Assembly (NCBI GenBank): GCA_902812455.1
Contig: CADDZH010000098.1
Location: 1-20,031, forward strand
DNA from: Chloroflexota bacterium
Lineage (GTDB): Bacteria > Chloroflexota > Ktedonobacteria > Ktedonobacterales > Ktedonobacteraceae
Length of the DNA: 20,031 nucleotides
Direction: 5' to 3'
The notes below the pieces were generated by a model. That model had not been told where the DNA came from. It searched no databases and saw nothing but the letters and a program-made list of their open reading frames with translations. Positions 13,081-20,031 of the stretch are shown one piece after another (within the stretch, counting starts at the first letter, position 1; the number at the start of each line of letters is the position of its first letter). Made by a program: the position numbers and the translations under genes.

Positions 13081-13809
13081 TTAAACGCCGTTATCTGCCA
13101 GTTCTTTGAAGCGATAGCCAACCCCGCGTTCCGTCAGGATATACTTTGGATGCGCCGGATCTTTTTCGATCTTCTGCCTGAGATAGGTGATATACAGGCG
13201 CAGGTAGTGCGCTTCGTCACGATATTCGCGTCCCCATACCTTCGAGAGCAGCGTTTCGTGGGTCAAAAGCCGCCCGGCATTGTTGACCAGATGATAGAGC
13301 AGCCGGTATTCTGTTGGGCGCAAGACGACTTTTTTGCCCCGCACAATTACTTCGCGCCTGGCAAAATCGATCTTGAGATCCTGGTCAACCACAATCTCTG
13401 TTTTTCGTGCCGGGGCAGGCATCATAGAGCGGCGCAGCAGGGCGCGAATACGCGAGAGGAGTTCGCGCGGGCTGAACGGCTTGGCAATGTAATCATCGGC
13501 TCCCAGATCCAGCCCGTGAATCTTATCCTGCTCGCTCTGGCGCACTGTAAGCATAATGACCGGCACCGTCGAGACCTCGCGGATGGCGCGCAGCGTCTCG
13601 AAGCCATCCATTTCGGGCATCATGACATCAAGCACGACCAGATCGGGGAGATGTGTGCGTAGTTGCTCTAAGGCTTCCAGGCCATTACTTGCCTCCAGGA
13701 CACTATAATGCTCCAGCTCCAGGTTCATACGCACAAAATCGCGGATGCGCGGCTCGTCATCCACAATCAGAATGGTCATATCTCGTTGATCGAATACATC
13801 CTTCTCCAT
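13081..13809 (-). CDS. OmpR/PhoB-family response regulator
   Basis: A 242-residue two-domain regulator. The receiver domain (about 12-125) has the acidic pair D17-D18, phosphoacceptor D61 in [13 protein letters not shown]88 in IMLT and K110 in [10 protein letters not shown]. After a linker, the winged-helix Trans_reg_C domain (about 145-236) shows [26 protein letters not shown] and [16 protein letters not shown], then the wing [12 protein letters not shown]. It resembles the KdpE branch. The gene starts 1 nt after the stop of the histidine kinase (TGATATG), so the two are translationally coupled and form a cognate pair. An in-frame ATG at residue 11 is an alternative start. Targets are not known; no obvious operator was found. 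Confidence 0.95.
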   Translation of the reverse strand: MEKDVFDQRDMTILIVDDEPRIRDFVRMNLELEHYSVLEASNGLEALEQLRTHLPDLVVLDVMMPEMDGFETLRAIREVSTVPVIMLTVRQSEQDKIHGLDLGADDYIAKPFSPRELLSRIRALLRRSMMPAPARKTEIVVDQDLKIDFARREVIVRGKKVVLRPTEYRLLYHLVNNAGRLLTHETLLSKVWGREYRDEAHYLRLYITYLRQKIEKDPAHPKYILTERGVGYRFKELADNGV

Positions 13810-13810
13810 A

Positions 13811-15412
13811 TCAGAACACCACCATCGGCAAAGGCGCTTTCTCTACACGTGGTAAACTAAAGAAAAATGTCGAGCCTTCATGTAGGACGCTTTCAACCCA
13901 GATATGCCCGCCATGCGCCTCAACAATAGCGCGGCAGATATATAAGCCCAGGCCTGCACCTGGCATCGCTTGCGTCATCTTATTTCTCACCCGGTGAAAG
14001 CGATCAAAAATCTGTTCCTGGTCGCGCAGCGAGATGCCCATCCCTGTATCGCTCACGCTCACAATCACCTCATCTCCGGTCGAACGACACGCAATGGTCA
14101 CCTCACGCTGGCGTGGCGAGTATTTGATAGCATTATCCACCAAATTTTGCAATACTTCTTCAATGCGCTCTCTATCTGCCATCACCGCCGGCAGGTTTGG
14201 CGGGATCTCCAGCCGGAAGTCTACATCCGGGCTCCTGGCTTTAAATCGACGCACCACGCCCTCGATCAGCGGCACCAGGTCCAGCTCTACCGCCTCCATT
14301 TGCAATCCACCGGCCTGGATGCGAGAAGCATAGAGCAGGTTGCCCACCAGCCTGTTCAGGCGGTCAGCCTCTTCCTCTATCGTGAGCAGGCGCGAGTGCA
14401 GCGCCTCCACATCCAGCATAGCATCAGTGCGCGCCAGCGTCGATGCATAGCCCTTGATGATAGCAATCGGCGTTTGCAATTCATGCGAAATCACAGAAAT
14501 GAACGTTGAGCGCCGCTCCTCTTCCTCACGCTCACGGGTGATATCTCTCACGGTCAGAATGCCGTTCATGGGTTCTCCCTTCGGTGAGCGCACGCACGAC
14601 GCTGTGACACTGACTGTGAACTTCTGTCCATCACGCGCGGTGATCACCATCTCCCGGTTAACTACATTTTGGCCTGCAAAGGCCTGTAAAATTGGCGAGT
14701 TTTGCGGCCCCACCTCGTGCCCATTACGGTCTTTCGGGCGCAGCACATCGTAATAAAATCTTCCAAGCACTTCGCTTTCTCGCCACCCCGTCAGCCGCTC
14801 CATGGCCGGGTTAAAATCAATAATGCGCAGCATGTTGTCAACGGTCAGGATGCCATCGGTGCTATGTTCAAAAATGGCTGCCAGCCTTCCCTGCTCTTTC
14901 AGGAGTGACAGCGATTTCAAGGTGGATCGCAGTCCGGCAGCGAGTTGTGCGACAAACAAGCGCAGCGTGCCATCTGCTCCACTTCCATCAGGCGCTTCAA
15001 AGCAAGAATGTACACCGGCAGGACGTAGAAAGTGCAGGACACCTATCGGACCTCCCTGGTCATAGACAAAGAGAGAGCAGCGCTCAACCTCTTGCTCTTC
15101 TTCGACTTGCCATACCTCGTCATGATCATCGCCTTGCCTGAGCTGCTCGACCAGCTCCGGAGATAGCCGCTCTTTCACCATCAGGCACGTCGAATCAGAT
15201 CGCTTGCCCTTCTGAACATTGCTCAACAGCAAGGGCAGTAGAGCGGGATTGAGCCGGTATAGCGTATACTCCGGGCTGCTCTGAGGATCGAAGGCTTCCT
15301 CCGATACCACAAAAACGCCGGCTTCGCCGCACAGCAGCCGCACAGCGCTTCCAATAAGTATCGTCATGTGATCATAGACATCCCCACTATGCTGTTCAAG
15401 GGACCAGGACAT
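13811..15412 (-). CDS. cytosolic sensor histidine kinase with GAF-like and PAS domains
   Basis: A soluble kinase of 533 residues from the ATG at 15412 (TGGAG about 10 nt before). The frame stays open to a TTG at 15508, but that extension uses rarer codons and has no clear ribosome binding site. Domains, numbered from the TTG frame: a GAF-like region (about 45-195), a PAS domain with [20 protein letters not shown] (211-230) up to VRDITRE, a HisKA helix with H342 in [19 protein letters not shown], and HATPase_c with N459 ([11 protein letters not shown]), DTGMGI (487-492), FDRF (501-504) and GAGLGL (517-522). No membrane helix is seen, so it senses an internal signal (redox, ligand or gas are possible). 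The response regulator is encoded immediately downstream. Confidence 0.93.
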   Translation of the reverse strand: MSWSLEQHSGDVYDHMTILIGSAVRLLCGEAGVFVVSEEAFDPQSSPEYTLYRLNPALLPLLLSNVQKGKRSDSTCLMVKERLSPELVEQLRQGDDHDEVWQVEEEQEVERCSLFVYDQGGPIGVLHFLRPAGVHSCFEAPDGSGADGTLRLFVAQLAAGLRSTLKSLSLLKEQGRLAAIFEHSTDGILTVDNMLRIIDFNPAMERLTGWRESEVLGRFYYDVLRPKDRNGHEVGPQNSPILQAFAGQNVVNREMVITARDGQKFTVSVTASCVRSPKGEPMNGILTVRDITREREEEERRSTFISVISHELQTPIAIIKGYASTLARTDAMLDVEALHSRLLTIEEEADRLNRLVGNLLYASRIQAGGLQMEAVELDLVPLIEGVVRRFKARSPDVDFRLEIPPNLPAVMADRERIEEVLQNLVDNAIKYSPRQREVTIACRSTGDEVIVSVSDTGMGISLRDQEQIFDRFHRVRNKMTQAMPGAGLGLYICRAIVEAHGGHIWVESVLHEGSTFFFSLPRVEKAPLPMVVF

Positions 15413-15539
15413 AAGTAGCAGGCTCCACTCGTTTCCAGGGTTTATGAGAGACCTGAGCACCCAAGAAGGCGCCACTACATTTCGGCATGTAGGTGTGTAG
15501 AAGGCCAATGATGAAGATGAACAAATTGATCGGGCATCT

Positions 15540-15581
15540 GTAGGGGCCGATTTATCGCGCCCACTGCCGATTGATCGGCCC
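15540..15581 (+). repeat. GTAG-headed palindromic repeat, composite of two palindromes
   Basis: GTAGGGGCCGATTTATCGCG-CCC (15540-15562) is followed by a second small palindrome GCCGAT-TG-ATCGGC. The outer arms GGGCCGAT (15544-15551) and ATCGGCCC (15574-15581) can also pair across the unit. Intergenic, upstream of the histidine kinase gene. Confidence 0.7.
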
Positions 15582-15624
15582 AGAGGCGATCCCTCATAGA
15601 CCCGCTATTTATTTAATAGCCCAT

Positions 15625-15656
15625 CATTGGCACATTGGCATTCCTTGTGGGTGCCA
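15625..15656. promoter_or_regulatory. tandem CATTGGCA repeats, possible operator
   Basis: CATTGGCA occurs twice back to back (15625-15632 and 15633-15640), and TGGCAC (15628-15633) has its inverse GTGCCA at 15651-15656. The site lies in the divergent region between the histidine kinase and trmD, just upstream of the trmD promoter. A 6-bp hairpin, GCTATT with AATAGC, is at 15604-15620. Binding protein unknown. Confidence 0.3.
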
Positions 15657-15663
15657 GGTGATC

Positions 15664-15692
15664 TTGCTAGAATGTGTTACCGCTGGTATTGT
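15664..15692 (+). promoter_or_regulatory. promoter with extended -10, upstream of trmD
   Basis: TTGCTA (15664-15669), a 17-bp spacer and TATTGT (15687-15692) preceded by TGG. It has the same layout as the promoter at 8494-8522. The start would be near 15699, giving a leader of about 74 nt. Confidence 0.5.
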
Positions 15693-15772
15693 AGCACATA
15701 AGTCAAAAGGAGAGTAGCAGGATATACTCAACAAGGCTCGACAAGGCATCATTGATATGCTACACTTCTGTT

Positions 15773-16495
15773 ATGCACTTCGACATCTTTACACTGTTCC
15801 CTGGCATGTTCCAGGGGCCACTGAACGAGAGCATCCTCAAGCGCGCGCAGGAGCGAGGCCTGCTCAGCATCGCCCTGCACAATATTCGCGATGCTACCAC
15901 CGACAAACATCATGTCGTCGATGACTATCCTTATGGTGGCGGCGCGGGCATGGTCATGAAGCCTGAGCCAATCTTTACTGCCGTAGAAGCCGTCTACCAG
16001 GGCGGCCCAATCATCCTGCTCAGCCCGCAAGGCCGGCTCTTTAACCAGCGCATTGCTCACGAGCTTGCCAAGGAACCCCGTATCACGTTGATCTGCGGGC
16101 ATTACGAAGGCGTAGATGAGCGCGTGCGCCAGCACCTCGCAACAGACGAACTCTCCATTGGCGATTATATCCTAACCGGTGGTGAACTGGCCGCCATGGT
16201 CGTTGTCGATGTCGTGAGCCGCCTCATCCCTGGCGTTCTCACTAGCGAATCCACGCAGGAAGAATCGCACACGAGCGGCATCCTGGAATACCCACACTAT
16301 ACACGCCCGCCGGAGTTCCGGAGCTGGCGTGTGCCCGATATCCTCCTCTCAGGCAATCACCAACAGATCGCCCGCTGGCGGCGCAAACAATCATTGCGCC
16401 TCACAAAAGAAAGACGCCCCGACCTCTTCGCCAAACTGGATTTGAGCAGCAAGCTCGATCAAAAGCTCCTGGAGGAGCTGGAGGAAGAAGAATAA
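15773..16495 (+). CDS. trmD: tRNA (guanine37-N1)-methyltransferase TrmD
   Basis: A 240-residue SPOUT methyltransferase that makes m1G37 in tRNAs reading CNN codons, using SAM bound in a trefoil knot. Family blocks are [13 protein letters not shown] at the start, [13 protein letters not shown] (54-66), [11 protein letters not shown] (82-92), [13 protein letters not shown] (107-119), [19 protein letters not shown] (128-146), R150 in SRLIPGVL, and [15 protein letters not shown], then [10 protein letters not shown]. The ATG at 15773 matches the usual N-terminus; an upstream TTG would add 7 residues. No ribosome binding site precedes this ATG. The catalytic Asp of the H. influenzae enzyme (D169) aligns with Glu164 here (EESHTSG in place of EEDSFADG). 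rimM and rplS, its usual neighbours, are absent. Confidence 0.96.
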   Translation: MHFDIFTLFPGMFQGPLNESILKRAQERGLLSIALHNIRDATTDKHHVVDDYPYGGGAGMVMKPEPIFTAVEAVYQGGPIILLSPQGRLFNQRIAHELAKEPRITLICGHYEGVDERVRQHLATDELSIGDYILTGGELAAMVVVDVVSRLIPGVLTSESTQEESHTSGILEYPHYTRPPEFRSWRVPDILLSGNHQQIARWRRKQSLRLTKERRPDLFAKLDLSSKLDQKLLEELEEEE

Positions 16496-16496
16496 T

Positions 16497-16528
16497 AGAA
16501 CCCTGGCCCCTTGTGGGGCCAGGGTTCT
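16497..16528 (+). terminator. very strong hairpin after trmD (terminator-like, weak U-tract)
   Basis: AGAACCCTGGCCCC (16497-16510), loop TTGT, GGGGCCAGGGTTCT (16515-16528): a perfect 14-bp GC-rich stem one nucleotide after the trmD stop. The sequence after it (GCATAAGCTCTAACTG) has no T-run, so it may be an inefficient terminator, an mRNA-stabilising hairpin or both. glpK begins about 43 bp further on and has no clear promoter of its own. Confidence 0.65.
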
Positions 16529-16571
16529 GCATAAGCTCTAACTGTTTATTAGCATGAGATAGGAGAACATG

Positions 16572-18068
16572 ATGGCAAGGTATGTGTTGGCGCTCGATCA
16601 GGGAACGACGAGTTCGCGAGCAATCCTCTTCAATCATGATGGGGCCATTGTCAGCCTGGCGCAACGCGAGTTTCCCCAGCTTTACCCGGCTCCCGGCCTG
16701 GTTGAGCACGATCCAGAAGCTATCTGGTCGAGCCAGCTTGGAGTGGCTCAGGAAGTAATGCGCAAGGCGGGAGCCCAGGCCTCCGATATTGCTGCCCTGG
16801 GCATCACCAACCAGCGCGAGACGACTATTGTCTGGGATAAAACGACCGGCAAACCCGTATTCAATGCTATCGTCTGGCAGAGCCGGCTAACCGTTCCTAT
16901 TTGTGATGCCCTCAAAGCGAAGGGCTTTGATAAAGAGATTCGCGAGCGCACAGGGCTGGTCACAGATGCCTATTTCTCTGGCACCAAAGTCAAGTGGATT
17001 CTGGACAACGTGCCGGGCGTTCGTGAAAAGGCCGAACGCGGCGAAGCCCTCTTTGGAAACGTCGATACGTTCTTGATGTGGCGTCTCTCTAAGGGGAAGC
17101 TCCATGTCACCGACGCCTCGAATGCCTCACGTACCCTGCTCTACAACATCTACACAGGTGATTGGGACGATATGATCCTCAAAGAACTGGGCATTCCGCG
17201 CAATATGTTGCCCACGGTGATGCCATCCAGTGCAGTCTATGGGGAGACCAATGCGGAGTTCTTTGGCGGCCCTATTCCTATGGCAGGTGACGCGGGAGAT
17301 CAGCAGGCGGCGACCTTTGGGCAGGCGTGTTTTGATACCGGCATGGCGAAGAACACCTACGGCACAGGCAGTTTTGTGCTGATGAATACAGGTCAGCGGG
17401 GAGTGCCTTCACAAAACGGGCTACTCACAACGATTGCCTGGCGTATAGGAAACGAAACAACGTATGCTCTGGAAGGGAGCATTTTTATTACAGGCGCCGC
17501 TGTACAATGGCTGCGTGACAGCCTCAAAGCTATCGAAACCAGCTCAGATGTCGAGGCCCTGGCAGGTTCAGTCGAGAATAATGGGGGAGTATATTTTGTC
17601 CCGGCGTTTGTTGGATTGGGTGCACCTTACTGGGACCCCTATGCGCGCGGCACGATCATTGGCCTGACTCGCGGCTCGACTGTGGGGCATATAGCGCGTG
17701 CGGTGCTGGAGTCGATGTGTTACCAGACGCGGGATGTCCTCGAGGCCATGATCGCCGATAGTCATGTTCAACTGAAAGCGCTGCGTGTTGATGGAGGCGC
17801 TGTAGCCAATAACCTGCTGATGCAATTCCAGGCGGATATTCTGGGCGTGCCGGTGCAGCGTCCCAAAGTTGCCGAGACAACTGCGCTGGGAGCTGCCTAT
17901 CTGGCAGGCCTGGCCGTTGGCTTCTGGAGCAGCCAGCAGGAGGTTGCTGCGCATTGGGCCATCGATCGTACATTCGAGCCACAAATGGGTGCCGATCGGC
18001 GAGATGCGCTTTACGCTGGCTGGAAACGAGCGGTCGAGCGCTCGATGCGCTGGGAACGCGATAGGTAG
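16572..18068 (+). CDS. glpK: glycerol kinase
   Basis: A 498-residue FGGY-family kinase that makes sn-glycerol 3-phosphate from glycerol and ATP. The gene opens ATGATG; the second ATG (16572) is 6 nt after AGGAG and is preferred, the first (16569) being only 3 nt away. Visible parts are [24 protein letters not shown] with R82 and E83, Y134 in [23 protein letters not shown] with D243, [24 protein letters not shown] and [14 protein letters not shown], all matching glycerol-binding and nucleotide-binding positions of E. coli GlpK. Two regulatory features are missing: the GGTR loop that binds fructose 1,6-bisphosphate in E. coli, and the histidine phosphorylated by HPr in Firmicutes, where Glu229 (AEFFGG) now stands. 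It is followed after 3 bp by glpD; glpF is not in the window. Confidence 0.97.
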   Translation: MARYVLALDQGTTSSRAILFNHDGAIVSLAQREFPQLYPAPGLVEHDPEAIWSSQLGVAQEVMRKAGAQASDIAALGITNQRETTIVWDKTTGKPVFNAIVWQSRLTVPICDALKAKGFDKEIRERTGLVTDAYFSGTKVKWILDNVPGVREKAERGEALFGNVDTFLMWRLSKGKLHVTDASNASRTLLYNIYTGDWDDMILKELGIPRNMLPTVMPSSAVYGETNAEFFGGPIPMAGDAGDQQAATFGQACFDTGMAKNTYGTGSFVLMNTGQRGVPSQNGLLTTIAWRIGNETTYALEGSIFITGAAVQWLRDSLKAIETSSDVEALAGSVENNGGVYFVPAFVGLGAPYWDPYARGTIIGLTRGSTVGHIARAVLESMCYQTRDVLEAMIADSHVQLKALRVDGGAVANNLLMQFQADILGVPVQRPKVAETTALGAAYLAGLAVGFWSSQQEVAAHWAIDRTFEPQMGADRRDALYAGWKRAVERSMRWERDR

Positions 18069-18071
18069 TAC

Positions 18072-19754
18072 ATGGAAGTCTCTTTATCATCGATAACACG
18101 TACACAGAACCTGGCCAGCATGGAGAACAAACAATACGATGTGCTGGTCATCGGCGGGGGGGTCACAGGCGCAGGTGTCGCCCTGGATGCTGCTGCTCGT
18201 GGGTACAGCGTCGCGCTTGTTGAGAAAGTGGATTTTGCGAGCGGTACGAGCAGCAAATCCACCAAACTCATTCACGGCGGAATACGCTATCTGCCCGGTT
18301 TTGATATTGCCCTGGTGCATGAAGCGCTTATCGAGCGGGGGCTATTGCTACAGAATGCTCCCTACCTTGCCCATCCACTGGCCTTTGTCCTTCCTCACTA
18401 CGAAGGTGATCGCCATCCCGTCGGCATGCGCTTTACCCCTCCTGGGGGTATTGGCCTTGGCCTGATGCTCAACGCTGGCCTCTGGTTGTACGATACGCTG
18501 GCCGGAAAGCGCAATGTTGGGAAGCACCGTCATTTACATCGCGAGGACATTATCGAACTGGCTCCTGCCCTGGTGACCCAGGGGTTAAAAGAAGGATTCA
18601 TGTACTACGACGCGCAGACCAACGATGCTCGCCTCACGATGGCCCTTATTCGTACCGCCGCCCAATTTGGAGCCACAATTGCCAACTATGCAGAAGTTAC
18701 GTCTTTCATTATCGAACAAGGGAAAGTCCAGGGAGCTTACGTGCACGACAGGCTGGGCAACCGGCAACTCGCAGCACGCTCACGGCACGTTGTGAATGCG
18801 ACAGGCGTGTTCTCCGAGCAGGTGGAAGCACTGGCTGATACCGAGCCGGAGGTGCAGATCGAACCAAGTAAGGGAGTGCACCTTGTCCTTTCGCGGGAAC
18901 AAATCAAGCTTGGCGAGGCCGCAATTGTGTTACCGGAGACCGAGGACAAGCGTATCCTCTTTATCGTGCCCTGGGAATCTCGCGCCATCTTTGGCACGAC
19001 GGATACCGGCTCTGGTGACCTTGATCATCCTGTGGCCACGCCAGCAGATATCTCATACTTGCTCAAATACCTCAATCGCTACCTCACTGTCCCTGTGACG
19101 CAGGGAGATATTGTTAGTACCTATGTTGGATATCGCCCCTTGCTGCGCCCGCGCCGGACGAAGCATTCGACCGCGCAGCTTTCACGGACTCATGCCGTAT
19201 TACAGGGTCCTTCCGGCCTGGTCTCGATTGTGGGAGGGAAATTGACAACCTACCGGCGCATGGCGCAGGATACCGTCGATGTGCTCAATGAGAGGGATGG
19301 CGTGAGACGAAGGCATCCAACCCAACATCTACCGCTGCATGGCAGTGCAGGCTGGCCCACAGTGAAGCACGAGCTAGAGAGTAAAGGAGCAGCGCTTGGG
19401 TTGAGCGCGCAGACATGCCAGCACCTGGGAAGAAGCTATGGGTCAGAAGGGCGAGCAATACTGGGGCTTGTAGAGCAGGATGCATCGCTTGCCCGCTTGC
19501 TCGTTGCAGAGCTACCCTATATCGGTGCGGAGGTGGTGTATGCCTGTCGCCAGGAAATGGCTATGACCCCCTACGATGTCCTGGCCCGCCGTACCTCAAT
19601 TACCCTGGAGGATCGCAGGCGAGGCCTGGATGTAGTGGACGATGTGGCCGCGCTCATGGCAACAGAACACGGCTGGTCTACTGAGCAGCAACAGGCAATG
19701 GCTGCCGCCTATCGCAAAGCGATCGAGGCGCAAATGGCAGCAGAACGAGGCTGA
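18072..19754 (+). CDS. glpD: aerobic-type glycerol-3-phosphate dehydrogenase, FAD-dependent
   Basis: A 560-residue flavoprotein that oxidises sn-glycerol 3-phosphate to dihydroxyacetone phosphate and passes electrons to the quinone pool, bound to the inner face of the membrane. The FAD motif VIGGGVTGAGVALDAAARG is at 26-44, the GlpD signature FASGTSSKSTKLIHGGIRYL at 55-74, then HEALIERGLLL, TNDARLTMALIRTA, IVPWESRAIFGTTDTGSG and the C-terminal GlpD domain from about 430 (DVLARRTSITLEDRRRG near 510). Start: the ATG at 18072 lies 3 bp after glpK; an internal ATG at 18120 matches the typical family N-terminus better, but has no ribosome binding site. Together with glpK it makes a complete glycerol-to-DHAP path for respiratory growth. 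The repeat cluster begins 3 bp after its stop. Confidence 0.96.
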   Translation: MEVSLSSITRTQNLASMENKQYDVLVIGGGVTGAGVALDAAARGYSVALVEKVDFASGTSSKSTKLIHGGIRYLPGFDIALVHEALIERGLLLQNAPYLAHPLAFVLPHYEGDRHPVGMRFTPPGGIGLGLMLNAGLWLYDTLAGKRNVGKHRHLHREDIIELAPALVTQGLKEGFMYYDAQTNDARLTMALIRTAAQFGATIANYAEVTSFIIEQGKVQGAYVHDRLGNRQLAARSRHVVNATGVFSEQVEALADTEPEVQIEPSKGVHLVLSREQIKLGEAAIVLPETEDKRILFIVPWESRAIFGTTDTGSGDLDHPVATPADISYLLKYLNRYLTVPVTQGDIVSTYVGYRPLLRPRRTKHSTAQLSRTHAVLQGPSGLVSIVGGKLTTYRRMAQDTVDVLNERDGVRRRHPTQHLPLHGSAGWPTVKHELESKGAALGLSAQTCQHLGRSYGSEGRAILGLVEQDASLARLLVAELPYIGAEVVYACRQEMAMTPYDVLARRTSITLEDRRRGLDVVDDVAALMATEHGWSTEQQQAMAAAYRKAIEAQMAAERG

Positions 19755-19757
19755 ACC

Positions 19758-19830
19758 GTAGGGGCCTGATTTATCGCGCCCATCGCCGATTCATCGGCTT
19801 GGTCTCCGCCTATTTATCGCGCCCGCCGAT
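19758..19830 (+). repeat. GTAG-headed palindromic repeat cluster
   Basis: GTAGGGGCCTGATTTATCGC-GCCC (19758-19781), then a perfect small palindrome GCCGAT-TC-ATCGGC (19785-19798), then a second partial copy CTATTTATCGCGCCC (19810-19824). It starts 3 bp after the glpD stop and fills the gap between convergent genes. Confidence 0.75.
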
Positions 19831-19834
19831 CCTT

Positions 19835-20031
19835 CTAGCGCACAAATTGTTTGAGCACTTCATCGACGCCGGGATGTGAACGATTGAGCCGCAAATCCTC
19901 AGCGCCAGTTGCATCTGTCTGCACAATCAAGATATTTTGCTGGACACAGGCATTAAGCAGCTCGCGGGCCGATTCGCGCGTCAGGCGACCCCGGAAGCGA
20001 TTCTTGGGATTGACCGGGTCGCCAATAAAGT
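19835..20031 (-). CDS. unidentified protein, C-terminal 64 residues (cut by window edge)
   Basis: A minus-strand frame with no stop runs from the window edge to TAG at 19835-19837. The visible end contains DPVNPKNRFRGRLTRESARE, LLNACVQQNILIVQTDATG and DLRLNRSHPGVDEVLKQFV. It looks like a small alpha/beta or winged-helix-like C-terminal unit, but I do not recognise the family. The codon use is like that of the neighbours. It is convergent with glpD, with the palindromic repeats between them. Confidence 0.6.
   Translation of the reverse strand, partial: FIGDPVNPKNRFRGRLTRESARELLNACVQQNILIVQTDATGAEDLRLNRSHPGVDEVLKQFVR

Noticed and set aside
15413..15508. 32-residue extension of the histidine kinase to a TTG at 15508.
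   Set aside because: Rare start codon, no binding site and codon use less like the gene body; kept only as an alternative.
9643..19830. The GTAG-headed repeats as a CRISPR array.
   Set aside because: Copies are kilobases apart, palindromic, of differing length and without regular spacers or cas genes.

Overview
The window reads as chromosomal DNA of a Gram-positive-like or monoderm, GC-moderate soil bacterium. My best inference is a member of the Chloroflexota, probably class Ktedonobacteria. The basis is the gene mix (LppX/LprAFG-type lipoprotein, MEDS sensor, AIM24 protein with a zinc ribbon, UroD-family methyltransferase) and intergenic repeats headed by GTAGGGGC. No rRNA, tRNA or CRISPR array was seen. 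Coding density is high and nearly all genes have recognisable families.

Layout: (i) 1-2825, minus strand: SDR oxidoreductase, a divergent QueA-like protein, a class I methyltransferase and the start of an MBL-fold hydrolase cut by the left edge. (ii) 2826-6590, plus strand: a regulatory region, then a tight three-gene operon of an LprG-like lipoprotein, a DHA2 MFS transporter and a membrane-anchored beta-solenoid (DUF4097-like) protein. (iii) 6600-9636, plus strand: coaBC (coenzyme A synthesis), a small coiled-coil protein, and a zinc-ribbon/AIM24 protein with its own promoter and leader hairpin. (iv) 9637-10211: a repeat-rich gap holding GTAG-headed palindromes and an internally deleted REP-associated (IS200-like) transposase between about 54-bp inverted ends. 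(v) 10212-12892, minus strand: Nudix hydrolase, small membrane protein and MEDS-domain protein in an overlapping operon, preceded by a UroD-family methyltransferase and a terminator. (vi) 12893-13080: a MITE-like element of about 134 bp. (vii) 13081-15412, minus strand: a cytosolic PAS histidine kinase coupled to an OmpR/PhoB-type regulator. (viii) 15509-15772: a divergent intergenic region with a repeat copy, possible operator repeats and a promoter. (ix) 15773-19754, plus strand: trmD, a very strong hairpin, then glpK-glpD for glycerol catabolism. (x) 19758-20031: another repeat cluster and the C-terminal end of an unidentified minus-strand gene.

The most interesting signals are: the GTAG-headed palindromic repeat family together with a broken RAYT transposase whose inverted ends carry the same head; the lipoprotein/MFS pair that copies the mycobacterial lprG-Rv1410c (P55) arrangement and adds a third gene; the QueA-like protein with several rewritten family motifs; and a GlpK that lacks both known allosteric/phosphorylation sites. 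All functional assignments are from reading motifs by eye; no database search was run.
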